Assembly (NCBI GenBank): GCA_015056015.1
Contig: SVHD01000013.1
Span: 1 to 49,930 of the forward strand
DNA: 49,930 nt
Reading direction: 5' to 3'
Source of the DNA: Clostridiales bacterium
Lineage (GTDB): Bacteria; Bacillota; Clostridia; Christensenellales; Aristaeellaceae
Of this stretch, positions 34,034-41,811 are shown piece by piece. Position 1 is the first letter of the stretch; each line of letters begins with the position of its first letter. The notes beneath the pieces are model-generated. The model saw nothing but the letters and a program-made list of their open reading frames with translations, did no database searches and was not told the origin of the DNA. A program made the translations under genes and the position numbers.

Positions 34034-36058
34034 ATGACCGACCGCATTGCTTTTTTAAAGGATTATCAATGGGAACGCAAGCATCATGCCCTTCGCCGCG
34101 CCCTGCCCGCCGATATGCCCGCGCCCTATCGGGATGCCTCCCTTTCTCATGCCATGCGCACTGCCCTTCGCATGAAGACCGCCCTGGAACATGAAACGCC
34201 CTTCCTTTTTCCGAATGAAATCATCGCTTTTACCCGTACGCTCCCCAATCTTCCCCTGATTTTTGAGGAAGCGGAATGGAATGAAATCAAAAAGAATCAT
34301 TTCATTCATGAAATGGGCAATATCAGCAACCTTTCCCCCGATTACGAAAAAATCCTGAAATACGGCCTGCTTTATTTCCGCAATCAATTGACGGAAAGCG
34401 ATTATCACCAGGCTATGAAAATTTCCATTGACGCCGTGCTGGCCCTTACCGCCCGGTATGAAAAGCTGGCCCGGGAAAGCGGTGATGAGGCGCTGGCAAA
34501 CGCATTGGCACGCGTGCCCGCCAATGGGGCGAAAACCTTCCGGGAGGCCCTCCAAGCCCTGAGAATCGTGCATTTTTCTCTTTGGTGCGAAGGGGATTAT
34601 CATAATACGCTGGGCCGCTTTGATCAATATATGCTGCCTTATCTGCAGCATGATCTTGCCGCCGGCATTGAAACCGAGGAAAGTGCCTTTGAATTGCTGG
34701 AAGCCTTCTTCCTCTCCTGCAATCGGGACGGCGATCTCTATCCAGGCATGCAGCAGGGCGATAACGGCCAGAGCATGGTGCTGGGCGGCGTCACCCGGGA
34801 TGGGAAAGACGGTTTCAATCTGCTGTCCAGAATGTGCCTGAAGGCTTCCGAAGAATTGCGCCTCATCGATCCCAAAATCAATCTGCGCGTGGGCAAGGAT
34901 ACTCCCCTGGATATCTTTGAACTTGGCACCCGGCTTACCCGCCTTGGCCTTGGCTTCCCCCAGTACGAAAATGATGATGTGGCCATTCCCGCTTTGGTGG
35001 AACTGGGCTATGATCCGGAAGACGCCCGGGATTATGCCATGGCCGCCTGCTGGGAATTTATCATTCCGAAAAATGCCATGGAAATCCCCAATATCGGCGC
35101 GCTGCCCATCGCCAATTCCGTAGATGGCGTGATCCGTAAGCATCTGCTTGCCTGCAAGGATATGGAAAGCCTGAAGGAAGAAATCAAAAAGGATTTCAAG
35201 GCCCGGGTGGATGAAACCCTGGCTGAACGGAAGAATCTTTATGCCATTCCTTCTCCCTTCCTTTCCCTGTTCTTTGATGGCTGCCTGGAGAATGAAAAGG
35301 ATATTTCCCTGGGCAACAAATACAATAACTGGGGCCTGCACGGCACGGGCGTTGCCGCTGCGGCCGATATGCTGGCGGCAGTGGATCAGCTGGTGTATCA
35401 GGGCGATTTGGATCCTCAGGTGCTGCTTTCCGCCATGGAAGCAGATTTTGAGGGCTATGATGAATTGCATGACCAGCTGAAATATCACTGCCCCAAGATG
35501 GGCAATGATGACGACCGGGCGGATCAATATGCCGTTTGGCTGCTGGATGCCTTTGCCAAGACCGTGGAAGGCCGCAAAAATGAACGGGGTGGCATCATCC
35601 GCGCCGGCACGGGCTCGGCCATGTATTATATTTTCCACGCCAATGAATTGGGCGCTACCGCCGATGGCCGGGAAAAGGGCGTGCCGCTTCCCGCCAATTA
35701 TGCGCCCTCTCTCAATATCCGCCTGAATGGTCCTCTGTCCCTGATCAAATCCTTCACCAAGCCCGATCTTGGCAAAGTGATCAACGGCGGGCCCCTGACC
35801 ATCGAATTTTCCGACAGCGTATTTACCCAGGATGAATCCATTACCAAGGTAGCCCAGTTGGTGCAATTGTTCATCCGCCGGGGCGGGCATCAATTGCAGC
35901 TCAACACCGTCAATCGGGAACGCCTGCTGGACGCCCAGAAGCATCCCGAAAACTACCGCAATCTGATCGTCCGTGTATGGGGCTGGAGCGGCTATTTCGT
36001 GGAACTGGATAAATGCTATCAGGATCATATCATCCGCCGGGCGGAGCTGGTGCTGTGA
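34034..36058 (+). CDS. glycyl radical enzyme of unknown substrate
   Basis: A 674-residue enzyme of the pyruvate formate-lyase-like superfamily. Two hallmarks are present: the thiyl-radical cysteine Cys339 in AACWEFIIP, with Glu341 giving the CxE pattern of dehydratase/lyase members, and the glycyl radical loop RVWGWSGYF with Gly650 near the C-terminus. The EGDYHNTLGRFDQYMLPY block is typical. It is clearly shorter than PFL and HypD, so the N-terminal part is reduced. It is not PFL, which has paired cysteines. I cannot name the substrate. AAGGAGA precedes the ATG. The activase gene overlaps its stop. Oxygen-sensitive, cytoplasmic. Confidence 0.92.
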   Translation: MTDRIAFLKDYQWERKHHALRRALPADMPAPYRDASLSHAMRTALRMKTALEHETPFLFPNEIIAFTRTLPNLPLIFEEAEWNEIKKNHFIHEMGNISNLSPDYEKILKYGLLYFRNQLTESDYHQAMKISIDAVLALTARYEKLARESGDEALANALARVPANGAKTFREALQALRIVHFSLWCEGDYHNTLGRFDQYMLPYLQHDLAAGIETEESAFELLEAFFLSCNRDGDLYPGMQQGDNGQSMVLGGVTRDGKDGFNLLSRMCLKASEELRLIDPKINLRVGKDTPLDIFELGTRLTRLGLGFPQYENDDVAIPALVELGYDPEDARDYAMAACWEFIIPKNAMEIPNIGALPIANSVDGVIRKHLLACKDMESLKEEIKKDFKARVDETLAERKNLYAIPSPFLSLFFDGCLENEKDISLGNKYNNWGLHGTGVAAAADMLAAVDQLVYQGDLDPQVLLSAMEADFEGYDELHDQLKYHCPKMGNDDDRADQYAVWLLDAFAKTVEGRKNERGGIIRAGTGSAMYYIFHANELGATADGREKGVPLPANYAPSLNIRLNGPLSLIKSFTKPDLGKVINGGPLTIEFSDSVFTQDESITKVAQLVQLFIRRGGHQLQLNTVNRERLLDAQKHPENYRNLIVRVWGWSGYFVELDKCYQDHIIRRAELVL

Positions 36059-36921
36059 TGTCCAATCACAATCCCACAGGCGTGGTCTTTGATATCAAGG
36101 AATTTGCCGTTTTTGATGGCCCGGGCATCCGCACCACGGTATTTATGAAGGGCTGCCCGCTGCGCTGCCAGTGGTGCCATAATCCCGAGGGACTGTCTCC
36201 CAGGCCTCAGCTGATGGTCAGCCGCGCCGCCTGCATCCATTGCGGCGCGTGCGAAAGCGTCTGCCCTACCCCGGAAAAATGCATCGCCTGCGGCAAATGC
36301 ATTCCCCATTGCCGGGGAGGATACAGAAAAATTATTGGCGCCGAATGGACGGCGGATGATCTGGCCGCGAGGCTGCTGAAGGACCGGGATATTTACGAAT
36401 CTTCCCAGGGCGGTGTTACCTTTTCCGGCGGCGAACCGCTGATGCAATGGGACTTTATTTCCGGCGTGATTGACAAAATGCCCGGCATTCATACCGCCAT
36501 TGAAACCAGCGGCTTTGCCCCGGATGAAATCTTTGCTTCCGCCATGGAAAAATGCGCCCTGATCATGATGGATTGGAAATTATCTGATCCCGTGCTGCAT
36601 AAGCGATATACCGGTGTGGATCAAGCCCCCATTCTGCGGCATCTGCAGTGGCTTGCCGCCGGGGATACCCCATTCATCCTGCGCATGCCTATCATTCCCG
36701 GCGTTAATGATTATCCAGATCATTTCCGGCGGGCGGCTGAATTGGCAGCCAATTCCAAAGCCCTGATCCGGGTGGATTTACTTCCCTATCAGCAGGCGGC
36801 CGGCGCCAAATATGAAATGGTGGGCCGGGAATACAAAACCGATTTTGACGGCAGCATTCCCCCGCGCTTTTATCCCGAATTCTTTGAAGAAAAGAATATT
36901 CCTTACAAGCAATTCAAATAA
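36058..36921 (+). CDS. glycyl radical enzyme activating radical-SAM protein
   Basis: A 287-residue activase that would install the glycyl radical on the upstream enzyme. DGPGIRTTVFMKGCPLRCQWC contains the radical-SAM cysteines Cys33, Cys37 and Cys40 (CxxxCxxC). Eight more cysteines at 59-85 (starting CIHCGACESVC) can hold two extra [4Fe-4S] clusters, as in activases of choline, glycerol and hydroxyproline enzymes. GGVTFSGGEPL is the SAM-binding GGE region. The ATG overlaps the upstream stop (TGATG), so the pair is translationally coupled. Confidence 0.95.
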   Translation: MSNHNPTGVVFDIKEFAVFDGPGIRTTVFMKGCPLRCQWCHNPEGLSPRPQLMVSRAACIHCGACESVCPTPEKCIACGKCIPHCRGGYRKIIGAEWTADDLAARLLKDRDIYESSQGGVTFSGGEPLMQWDFISGVIDKMPGIHTAIETSGFAPDEIFASAMEKCALIMMDWKLSDPVLHKRYTGVDQAPILRHLQWLAAGDTPFILRMPIIPGVNDYPDHFRRAAELAANSKALIRVDLLPYQQAAGAKYEMVGREYKTDFDGSIPPRFYPEFFEEKNIPYKQFK

Positions 36922-36931
36922 TGAACCCTTT

Positions 36932-36962
36932 TCAGGCGACCAGATCGGTTGCCTGATTTTTT
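36932..36962 (+). terminator. terminator of the glycyl radical enzyme operon
   Basis: Stem TCAGGCGACC / GGTTGCCTGA (one G-T pair) and a T-run, 10 bases after the activase stop. Confidence 0.9.
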
Positions 36963-36966
36963 ATAC

Positions 36967-36995
36967 TTGACAGTTATATCGTCTTCCGATATAAT
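36967..36995 (+). promoter_or_regulatory. consensus promoter of the padR operon
   Basis: Perfect TTGACA (36967-36972) and TATAAT (36990-36995) with 17 bp spacing. The first operator palindrome fills the spacer and covers most of the -10. Confidence 0.9.
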
Positions 36996-37024
36996 TATAA
37001 ACGTTATATCGAGTTCCGATATAA
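36974..37024 (+). promoter_or_regulatory. twin palindromic operators, probably for PadR
   Basis: Two copies of TTATATCG-N5-CGATATAA, at 36974-36994 and 37004-37024, set exactly 30 bp apart (about three helical turns). One covers the spacer and -10; the other covers the transcription start region just before the RBS. This layout fits autorepression by the PadR protein encoded next. Confidence 0.85.
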
Positions 37025-37040
37025 AAAGGAGGAAGCACCC

Positions 37041-37361
37041 TTGAATAACGCCCTGCCCTTGACGGAATCCACTTACTATATTCTTTTATCTCTGTATACA
37101 CCTCAGCATGGCTATGGCATCATGCAAAAGACGGAAGCTTTGTCTGGAGGCCGTATTCATCTGGCGGCGGGTACGCTCTACGGGGCGCTGACCGCCTTAT
37201 GCGAAAAAGGCTGGATTATCCAGCTGCCGATTGATGAGGAAAGCCGACGCAAGGAATACAAACTGACCGATAGAGGCCTGATGATCCTGAAAAATGAATT
37301 GCAGCGCCTGCGGCAATTGGTTCTCAACGGCGAAGAAATTCTCAAGGAGGAAGCAAAATGA
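37041..37361 (+). CDS. PadR family transcriptional regulator
   Basis: A 106-residue winged-helix regulator. YYILLSLYTPQHGYGIMQKTE and LAAGTLYGALTALCEKGWI are characteristic of PadR, with a short C-terminal helix for dimerisation. The start is TTG 37041, eight bases after AAGGAGG. PadR proteins usually repress their own operon, and twin palindromes lie in the promoter. The next gene overlaps by ATGA. Confidence 0.92.
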   Translation: MNNALPLTESTYYILLSLYTPQHGYGIMQKTEALSGGRIHLAAGTLYGALTALCEKGWIIQLPIDEESRRKEYKLTDRGLMILKNELQRLRQLVLNGEEILKEEAK

Positions 37362-37870
37362 CTGAATTGAAGAAAATCCGGAAATGGTTTTGGGTTTGGG
37401 AATTTGAAAAAGAAGAGGAATGGCTCAATGCCATGGCACAATCCGGCTGGGTGCTGGAAAAGACCGCCTTTGCCACCTATTATTTCCGCCGCTGCGAGCC
37501 GGATGAATACACCATCCGCCTGGAATTCCATGATTATGATGAATCCTATATCCAGTTCATGGCGGAAACCAATGCGGAATACGTCGGCCGCATGGGCTGC
37601 CAGTGGCTCTTTTTCCGCAAAAAGGCGGAGCATGGCAGATTTGATATTTTTTCCGATCTGGATTCCAGAATCAAGCATCTGAATAAGATTTCCAAGGTGC
37701 TTTCCGTCATTGCCCTGGCCAATCTGGTCATCGGCCTTGCCAATTCCTTTTCCACGGCTGCCTCCTTTGCCTGGATCAATTTGGTGGCGGCTTCCCTGCT
37801 CACGTATGCATTGGGCCGTATTCACGGCAAAAAAGAATCCCTGGAAAAGGATCGGCTGATCTTGGAATAA
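37358..37870 (+). CDS. DUF2812 membrane protein
   Basis: A 170-residue protein. The N-terminal half (WFWVWEFEKEEEWLNAMA, GWVLEKT, YYFRRCEPDEYTIRLEF) matches DUF2812, a domain commonly encoded with PadR regulators. Two hydrophobic segments at about 113-130 and 135-150 are likely membrane helices. Function is unknown; it may work as the sensor or target of the PadR switch. The ATG overlaps the padR stop. Confidence 0.85.
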   Translation: MTELKKIRKWFWVWEFEKEEEWLNAMAQSGWVLEKTAFATYYFRRCEPDEYTIRLEFHDYDESYIQFMAETNAEYVGRMGCQWLFFRKKAEHGRFDIFSDLDSRIKHLNKISKVLSVIALANLVIGLANSFSTAASFAWINLVAASLLTYALGRIHGKKESLEKDRLILE

Positions 37871-37886
37871 TCAGCAAAGCATCCGC

Positions 37887-37921
37887 AAAAAAAGCGCTGA
37901 CCGTATCAGTCAGCGCTTTTC
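37887..37921. terminator. bidirectional terminator between DUF2812 gene and fhs
   Basis: Stem AAAGCGCTGAC / GTCAGCGCTTT with a seven-base loop, A-run on the left and T-run on the right. Confidence 0.92.
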
Positions 37922-37934
37922 ATTTTTTCTAAAA

Positions 37935-39602
37935 TCAGAACAGGCCGGTGATCTTGCCGTCCGCATCGATATCAATCTTTTCGGCGGCAGGAACCTTGGG
38001 CAGGCCGGGCATGGTCATGATATCGCCGGTGAGGGCCACGATAAAACCGGCGCCCGCAGAAACCTTCAGATTGCGAACGGTGACGGTAAAGCCCTTGGGC
38101 GCGCCCAGCAGAGCAGGATCATCAGAGAAGGAATACTGGGTCTTCGCCATGCAGACGGGCAGATTGCCGAAGCCCAGCTTTTCCAGCTGCGCGGCCTGCT
38201 TCTTGGCGTTGGGGGTGAGCATCACGCCATCGCCATGGTAAACATTCTTGACGATCTGATTGATCTTTTCTTCGATAGAAACATCCAGCTGATAGCTGAA
38301 GGAGAAATCATTGGGCATATCGCACAGGCGAACCACTTCTTCCGCCAGCTTCATGCCGCCTTCGCCACCCTTGGCCCATACTTCGGAAAGGGCTACGTTC
38401 ACATTCAGGGCCTTGCATTCGTCTTCGATCAGCTTCAGTTCCGCTTCGGTATCATCAGGGAAACGGTTGATAGCCACAACGCAGGGCAGCTTATAAACCT
38501 TGGTCATGTTTTCCACATGCTGCAGCAGGTTGGGCAGACCCTTCTTCAAGGCTTCCAGGTTTTCATTTTTCAATTCGGTCTTGGGCAAGCCGCCATGCAT
38601 CTTCAGCGCACGGACGGTGGCAACCACCACAACCGCATCGGGCTTCAGGCCGTTTACGCGGCATTTGATATCCAGGAATTTTTCAGCGCCCAGATCAGCG
38701 CCAAAGCCAGCTTCGGTGACGATATAGTCGCCCAGCTTCAGTGCGGTGCGGGTGGCGATAACAGAATTGCAGCCATGGGCAATATTGGCAAAGGGGCCGC
38801 CGTGCACGATGGCAGGGGTGCCTTCCAGGGTCTGCACCAGGTTGGGCTTCATGGCATCCTTGAGCAGGGCGGCCATGGCGCCGGCAGCCTTGATCTGGCC
38901 GCAGGTAACGGGTTCTTCGTTATAGGTATAAGCAACCACCATGCGGGAAAGGCGTTCCTTCAGATCGGTCAGATTATCCGCCAGGCAAAGAACGGCCATG
39001 ATTTCGGAAGCTACGGTAATATCGTAGCCATCTTCCCGGGGCACGCCGTTGACGCGGCCGCCCAGGCCATCCACCACGAAGCGGAGCTGACGGTCATTCA
39101 TATCCACGCAGCGGCGCCATACAATGCGGCGGGGATCGATATTAAGGGCATTGCCCTGATGAATATGGTTATCCAGCATAGCGGCCAGCAGGTTATTGGC
39201 AGCGCCGATGGCATGGAAATCGCCGGTAAAATGCAGGTTAATATCTTCCATGGGCACAACCTGGGCATAGCCGCCGCCGGCAGCGCCGCCCTTGACGCCA
39301 AATACCGGGCCCAGGGAGGGCTCGCGCAGGGCAACGATGGGCTTTTTGCCAATCCGCTTCAGGCCGTCAGCCAGGCCGATGGTGGTGGTGGTTTTGCCTT
39401 CGCCGGCAGGGGTGGGGGTAATCGCGGTAACCAGAATCAATTTGCCTTCTTTTCCCTCACGGGCACGGATGGTCTGTGCATCCAGCTTGGCCTTATAACG
39501 GCCGTAGGGTTCCAGCAGGTTTTCATCAATGCCGGCAGCCCGGGCAATTTCGTAAATAGGCTGCATGGGGGTAGACTGTGCAATTTCGATATCGGTGCGC
39601 AT
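37935..39602 (-). CDS. fhs: formate-tetrahydrofolate ligase
   Basis: A 555-residue enzyme that makes 10-formyltetrahydrofolate from formate, ATP and THF, the entry to the methyl branch of one-carbon metabolism. The phosphate loop [11 protein letters not shown] is at about 64-74. [34 protein letters not shown] and [11 protein letters not shown] are family blocks. Length is typical. I chose ATG 39602, after GGAGGAG. No Wood-Ljungdahl neighbours are adjacent, so it may serve purine or serine metabolism as well as acetogenesis. Confidence 0.97.
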   Translation of the reverse strand: MRTDIEIAQSTPMQPIYEIARAAGIDENLLEPYGRYKAKLDAQTIRAREGKEGKLILVTAITPTPAGEGKTTTTIGLADGLKRIGKKPIVALREPSLGPVFGVKGGAAGGGYAQVVPMEDINLHFTGDFHAIGAANNLLAAMLDNHIHQGNALNIDPRRIVWRRCVDMNDRQLRFVVDGLGGRVNGVPREDGYDITVASEIMAVLCLADNLTDLKERLSRMVVAYTYNEEPVTCGQIKAAGAMAALLKDAMKPNLVQTLEGTPAIVHGGPFANIAHGCNSVIATRTALKLGDYIVTEAGFGADLGAEKFLDIKCRVNGLKPDAVVVVATVRALKMHGGLPKTELKNENLEALKKGLPNLLQHVENMTKVYKLPCVVAINRFPDDTEAELKLIEDECKALNVNVALSEVWAKGGEGGMKLAEEVVRLCDMPNDFSFSYQLDVSIEEKINQIVKNVYHGDGVMLTPNAKKQAAQLEKLGFGNLPVCMAKTQYSFSDDPALLGAPKGFTVTVRNLKVSAGAGFIVALTGDIMTMPGLPKVPAAEKIDIDADGKITGLF

Positions 39603-39643
39603 GATTTCTCCTCCAGATTTCTTTATCATTCGGGTACTTTCTC

Positions 39644-39672
39644 ATTATATCGCATTATCGAACGAATTTCAA
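39644..39672 (-). promoter_or_regulatory. fhs: sigma-A promoter of fhs
   Basis: TTGAAA (39672-39667) and perfect TATAAT (39649-39644), 17 bp apart on the minus strand, about 42 bases before the fhs start. Confidence 0.82.
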
Positions 39673-39699
39673 CCCATTTTTTATAATTTTTAAGAAAAA

Positions 39700-39706
39700 T
39701 GCCGAA
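39700..39706 (+). promoter_or_regulatory. candidate Spo0A box upstream of spoIIA
   Basis: TGCCGAA matches the 0A-box core TGNCGAA. It lies 40 bases before the sigma-H-like promoter, inside a CGAACG-N10-CGTTCG inverted repeat (39703-39724). A weaker copy (TATCGAA) is at 39656-39662. Short motif, so chance matches are likely. Confidence 0.4.
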
Positions 39707-39745
39707 CGTTTTTTTGATCGTTCGCAAAATTATTCATTTTTCTTC

Positions 39746-39775
39746 AAAGGAGAATATATCGCACTTCTGGAATCA
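39746..39775 (+). promoter_or_regulatory. sigma-H-like promoter of spoIIA
   Basis: AAAGGAGAA, 12 bases, then CTGGAATCA fits the sigma-H pattern (AGGA box and GAAT box). It would start transcription about 30 bases before the spoIIAA ATG. The Bacillus spoIIA operon is driven by sigma-H with Spo0A. AGGAG could also be an unused ribosome site. Confidence 0.5.
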
Positions 39776-39808
39776 ATGGATGTGTATGTACATTCAGGAG
39801 GGAGATAT

Positions 39809-40108
39809 ATGGATTATGAACGCCGCCGAGATACCGTCATTGTGCGGCTCTCGGGAGAATTGGATCATTGCAGCGCACAAAGCATCCGCCGGGAACTGGA
39901 TGGACTGATCAGCGATCAGGGGATCAAACGCCTGATTCTGGATCTAAAGGAGATGAGCTTTATGGATTCCTCCGGCATCGGGGTGATCCTGGGGCGCTAT
40001 CGCGTCATGGCCCAGCGGGGCGGAGTGGTAGCAGTAACCAACATGAATGCCCATGTGGAAAGAATTTTTATTCTTTCCGGGATGAATCAAATCATCAAGA
40101 TTATCTGA
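39809..40108 (+). CDS. spoIIAA: anti-sigma F factor antagonist SpoIIAA
   Basis: A 99-residue STAS-domain protein. The phosphorylation loop MDSSGIGVILGRY (DSSG at 53-56) is nearly identical to that of Bacillus SpoIIAA. When dephosphorylated it displaces sigma-F from SpoIIAB in the forespore. I chose ATG 39809, six bases after AGGAGGGAG; the in-frame start at 39776 would be nearly on top of the predicted transcription start. First gene of the spoIIA operon. Confidence 0.96.
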   Translation: MDYERRRDTVIVRLSGELDHCSAQSIRRELDGLISDQGIKRLILDLKEMSFMDSSGIGVILGRYRVMAQRGGVVAVTNMNAHVERIFILSGMNQIIKII

Positions 40109-40123
40109 CGGAGGAAGAGGGCC

Positions 40124-40555
40124 ATGCAAATCATCAATCAAATGAAACTGGAATTTTTAAGCGTTCCGGAAAATGAAGGCTTTGCCCGGGTGGCCGTCAG
40201 CGCCTTCGCCGTACAATTGGATCCCACATTGGATGTGCTGGCAGATATCAAAACGGCGGTCAGCGAGGCCGTCACCAACGCCATCGTCCATGGCTATCCG
40301 AATCGGCTGGGAATGGTACAAATCAGTGCGGTTCTCAAGAGCGATGGACTGCTTGAAATTTCCGTATCCGATCAAGGAACGGGCATTCCGGATATACAAA
40401 AAGCCATGCAGCCTTTTTTTACCACCCAGCCGGAAAAAGAGCGCTCCGGCATGGGATTTCCCGTCATGCAAACCTTCATGGATCTGGTGCAGGTGGAATC
40501 CACGCCCGGCCAGGGCACCGTGGTGCGCATGGAAAAGCGCCTGCGGAGGGCGTAA
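40124..40555 (+). CDS. spoIIAB: anti-sigma F factor / SpoIIAA kinase SpoIIAB
   Basis: A 143-residue GHKL-fold serine kinase that holds sigma-F inactive and phosphorylates SpoIIAA. The N box is SEAVTNAIVHGYPN (Glu48, Asn52), the G1 box DQGTGIPD (83-90), and the G2 region SGMGFPVMQTF. It starts 15 bases after spoIIAA with GGAGGAAGAGG upstream. The next gene begins immediately after its stop. Confidence 0.96.
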   Translation: MQIINQMKLEFLSVPENEGFARVAVSAFAVQLDPTLDVLADIKTAVSEAVTNAIVHGYPNRLGMVQISAVLKSDGLLEISVSDQGTGIPDIQKAMQPFFTTQPEKERSGMGFPVMQTFMDLVQVESTPGQGTVVRMEKRLRRA

Positions 40556-41209
40556 ATGGGGGCCTATGCGCTGGCCCAGGCCGGTGATTCCCAGGCGCTT
40601 TCCGCCCTGGTGCGCCAGCATATCCCCCTGGTTCAGGCCCTTTGCCGCCGCTTTTCCTACTGCGAGGACGCATTTCAGCAGGGATGCATGGGCCTGGTTC
40701 TGGCCATCCGCCGTTTTCGGGAAGACAGCGGCCATCAGTTTTCCACCTACGCCGTTCCCCTGATTCTGGGGGAAATGCGCAGGGCGTTTTCCCATACCCT
40801 GGGCTGGCGATCCAGAGCCGCCCTGAAACGTGCCAAGGAATACCGGGAAAATCAGCAAAAAACCTTTGGCCGCGATCCATCCGTTCAGGAAATCGCAGCC
40901 GCTGCCGGGGTGGATGCAGCCGAAATCATGCTGCTGATGGAACGGGATCAACCCGCCGTCTATGATATTACCGGCACGCTGCTTGCCTCACTGCCCGATC
41001 CTGCAAGCGAATCGTGGCTGACGCGGCTCTTTATCCGCGATATTCTCAATCGCATGCCCCAGATGGATGCCTGGCTGATTCGGCAGCGATTTTTTCTGGG
41101 CCACAGCCAGGGTGAAATTGCCCTGGCCCTGGGCGCCAATCAATCCACCGTTTCCCGGCTGGAAAAGCGGGCGCGTCATGCATTTCAGGCCGCCTGGCAG
41201 GATATATAA
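40556..41209 (+). CDS. sigF: sporulation sigma factor F (short form)
   Basis: A 217-residue sigma-70 family factor that, by operon position, is sigma-F of the forespore. Region 2 includes AFQQGCMGLVLAIRRFRED and FSTYAVPLILGEMRRA; region 4 is QGEIALALGANQSTVSRLEKRAR, a clear helix-turn-helix. It is shorter than Bacillus sigma-F (about 255 residues), mostly at the N-terminus, where region 1.2 is minimal. The ATG follows the spoIIAB stop directly, with GGAGGG eight bases upstream. A sigma-G identity is excluded only by context. Confidence 0.92.
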   Translation: MGAYALAQAGDSQALSALVRQHIPLVQALCRRFSYCEDAFQQGCMGLVLAIRRFREDSGHQFSTYAVPLILGEMRRAFSHTLGWRSRAALKRAKEYRENQQKTFGRDPSVQEIAAAAGVDAAEIMLLMERDQPAVYDITGTLLASLPDPASESWLTRLFIRDILNRMPQMDAWLIRQRFFLGHSQGEIALALGANQSTVSRLEKRARHAFQAAWQDI

Positions 41210-41214
41210 AGAAT

Positions 41215-41246
41215 GCCCGTATCGCTAAGCACTTTGCGATACGGGC
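41215..41246. terminator. stem-loop between convergent sigF and phosphatase genes
   Basis: Perfect 11-bp stem GCCCGTATCGC / GCGATACGGGC with a 10-base loop. No clear T-run on either side, so termination is likely but weaker than usual. Confidence 0.65.
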
Positions 41247-41251
41247 GCCGC

Positions 41252-41710
41252 TTATTGATTTTTCAGCTCCTCCAGCAGTATCCGGCAGCCCTCCAGAATA
41301 TCCCGGCAGGCGGTATCAAAATCCCCGGAATACCAGGGATCGGCAATATCACGGGGCCTTGGCGCATGATCCAGCAGCCGCCTGATTTTCCCGTCCGCAT
41401 CGCCGCCGCAGATCCGTTTCATATTGACGATATTTCTTTCCTCCATGCCAAGCAGCAGATCATATTTCTGATAATCGCTTTTTTGCAGGGGCGTGGCCCG
41501 CTTTCCGGCGCAATCAATGCCCATCTTTAACAGCTGCTTCCGCGCAGGGGGATACACAGGATTTCCGTATTCTTCCATGCTGGTGGCAGAGGACGCGCAG
41601 ACAATTTCCTTTTCCAGCCCTTCCTTTTTCACCAGATCCCGAAAAATAAATTCCGCCATGGGGCTGCGGCAGATATTGCCCAGGCAGACGAACATAATCT
41701 TCTTCATCAT
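41252..41710 (-). CDS. low-molecular-weight protein tyrosine phosphatase
   Basis: A 152-residue cytoplasmic phosphatase. The P-loop CLGNICRS (Cys9 to Arg15, CX5R) lies right at the N-terminus, followed by PMAEFIF, and the general acid is in ADPWYSGD. Such enzymes dephosphorylate protein tyrosines or arginines. Two ATGs at 41710 and 41707 are both possible; the first is nearer AAAGGG. No tyrosine or arginine kinase is adjacent. Convergent with sigF. Confidence 0.93.
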   Translation of the reverse strand: MMKKIMFVCLGNICRSPMAEFIFRDLVKKEGLEKEIVCASSATSMEEYGNPVYPPARKQLLKMGIDCAGKRATPLQKSDYQKYDLLLGMEERNIVNMKRICGGDADGKIRRLLDHAPRPRDIADPWYSGDFDTACRDILEGCRILLEELKNQ

Positions 41711-41811
41711 TCCACACCCTTTCTTTTGCAGCATCAGTTTATCAGAAATTTTCCTTTCTTTCAATCCCGTAAGAAAAAAGCGACGCAATCAAGCGCCGCT
41801 TTCCATTCATT

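Noticed and set aside
34055..36028. 657-codon frame opposite the glycyl radical enzyme
   Set aside because: Antisense to a gene with all catalytic motifs; His/Gly/Ile-rich shadow.
34034..36058. Pyruvate formate-lyase (pflB)
   Set aside because: It lacks the paired active-site cysteines of PFL, is much shorter, and has the CxE site of dehydratase/lyase members.
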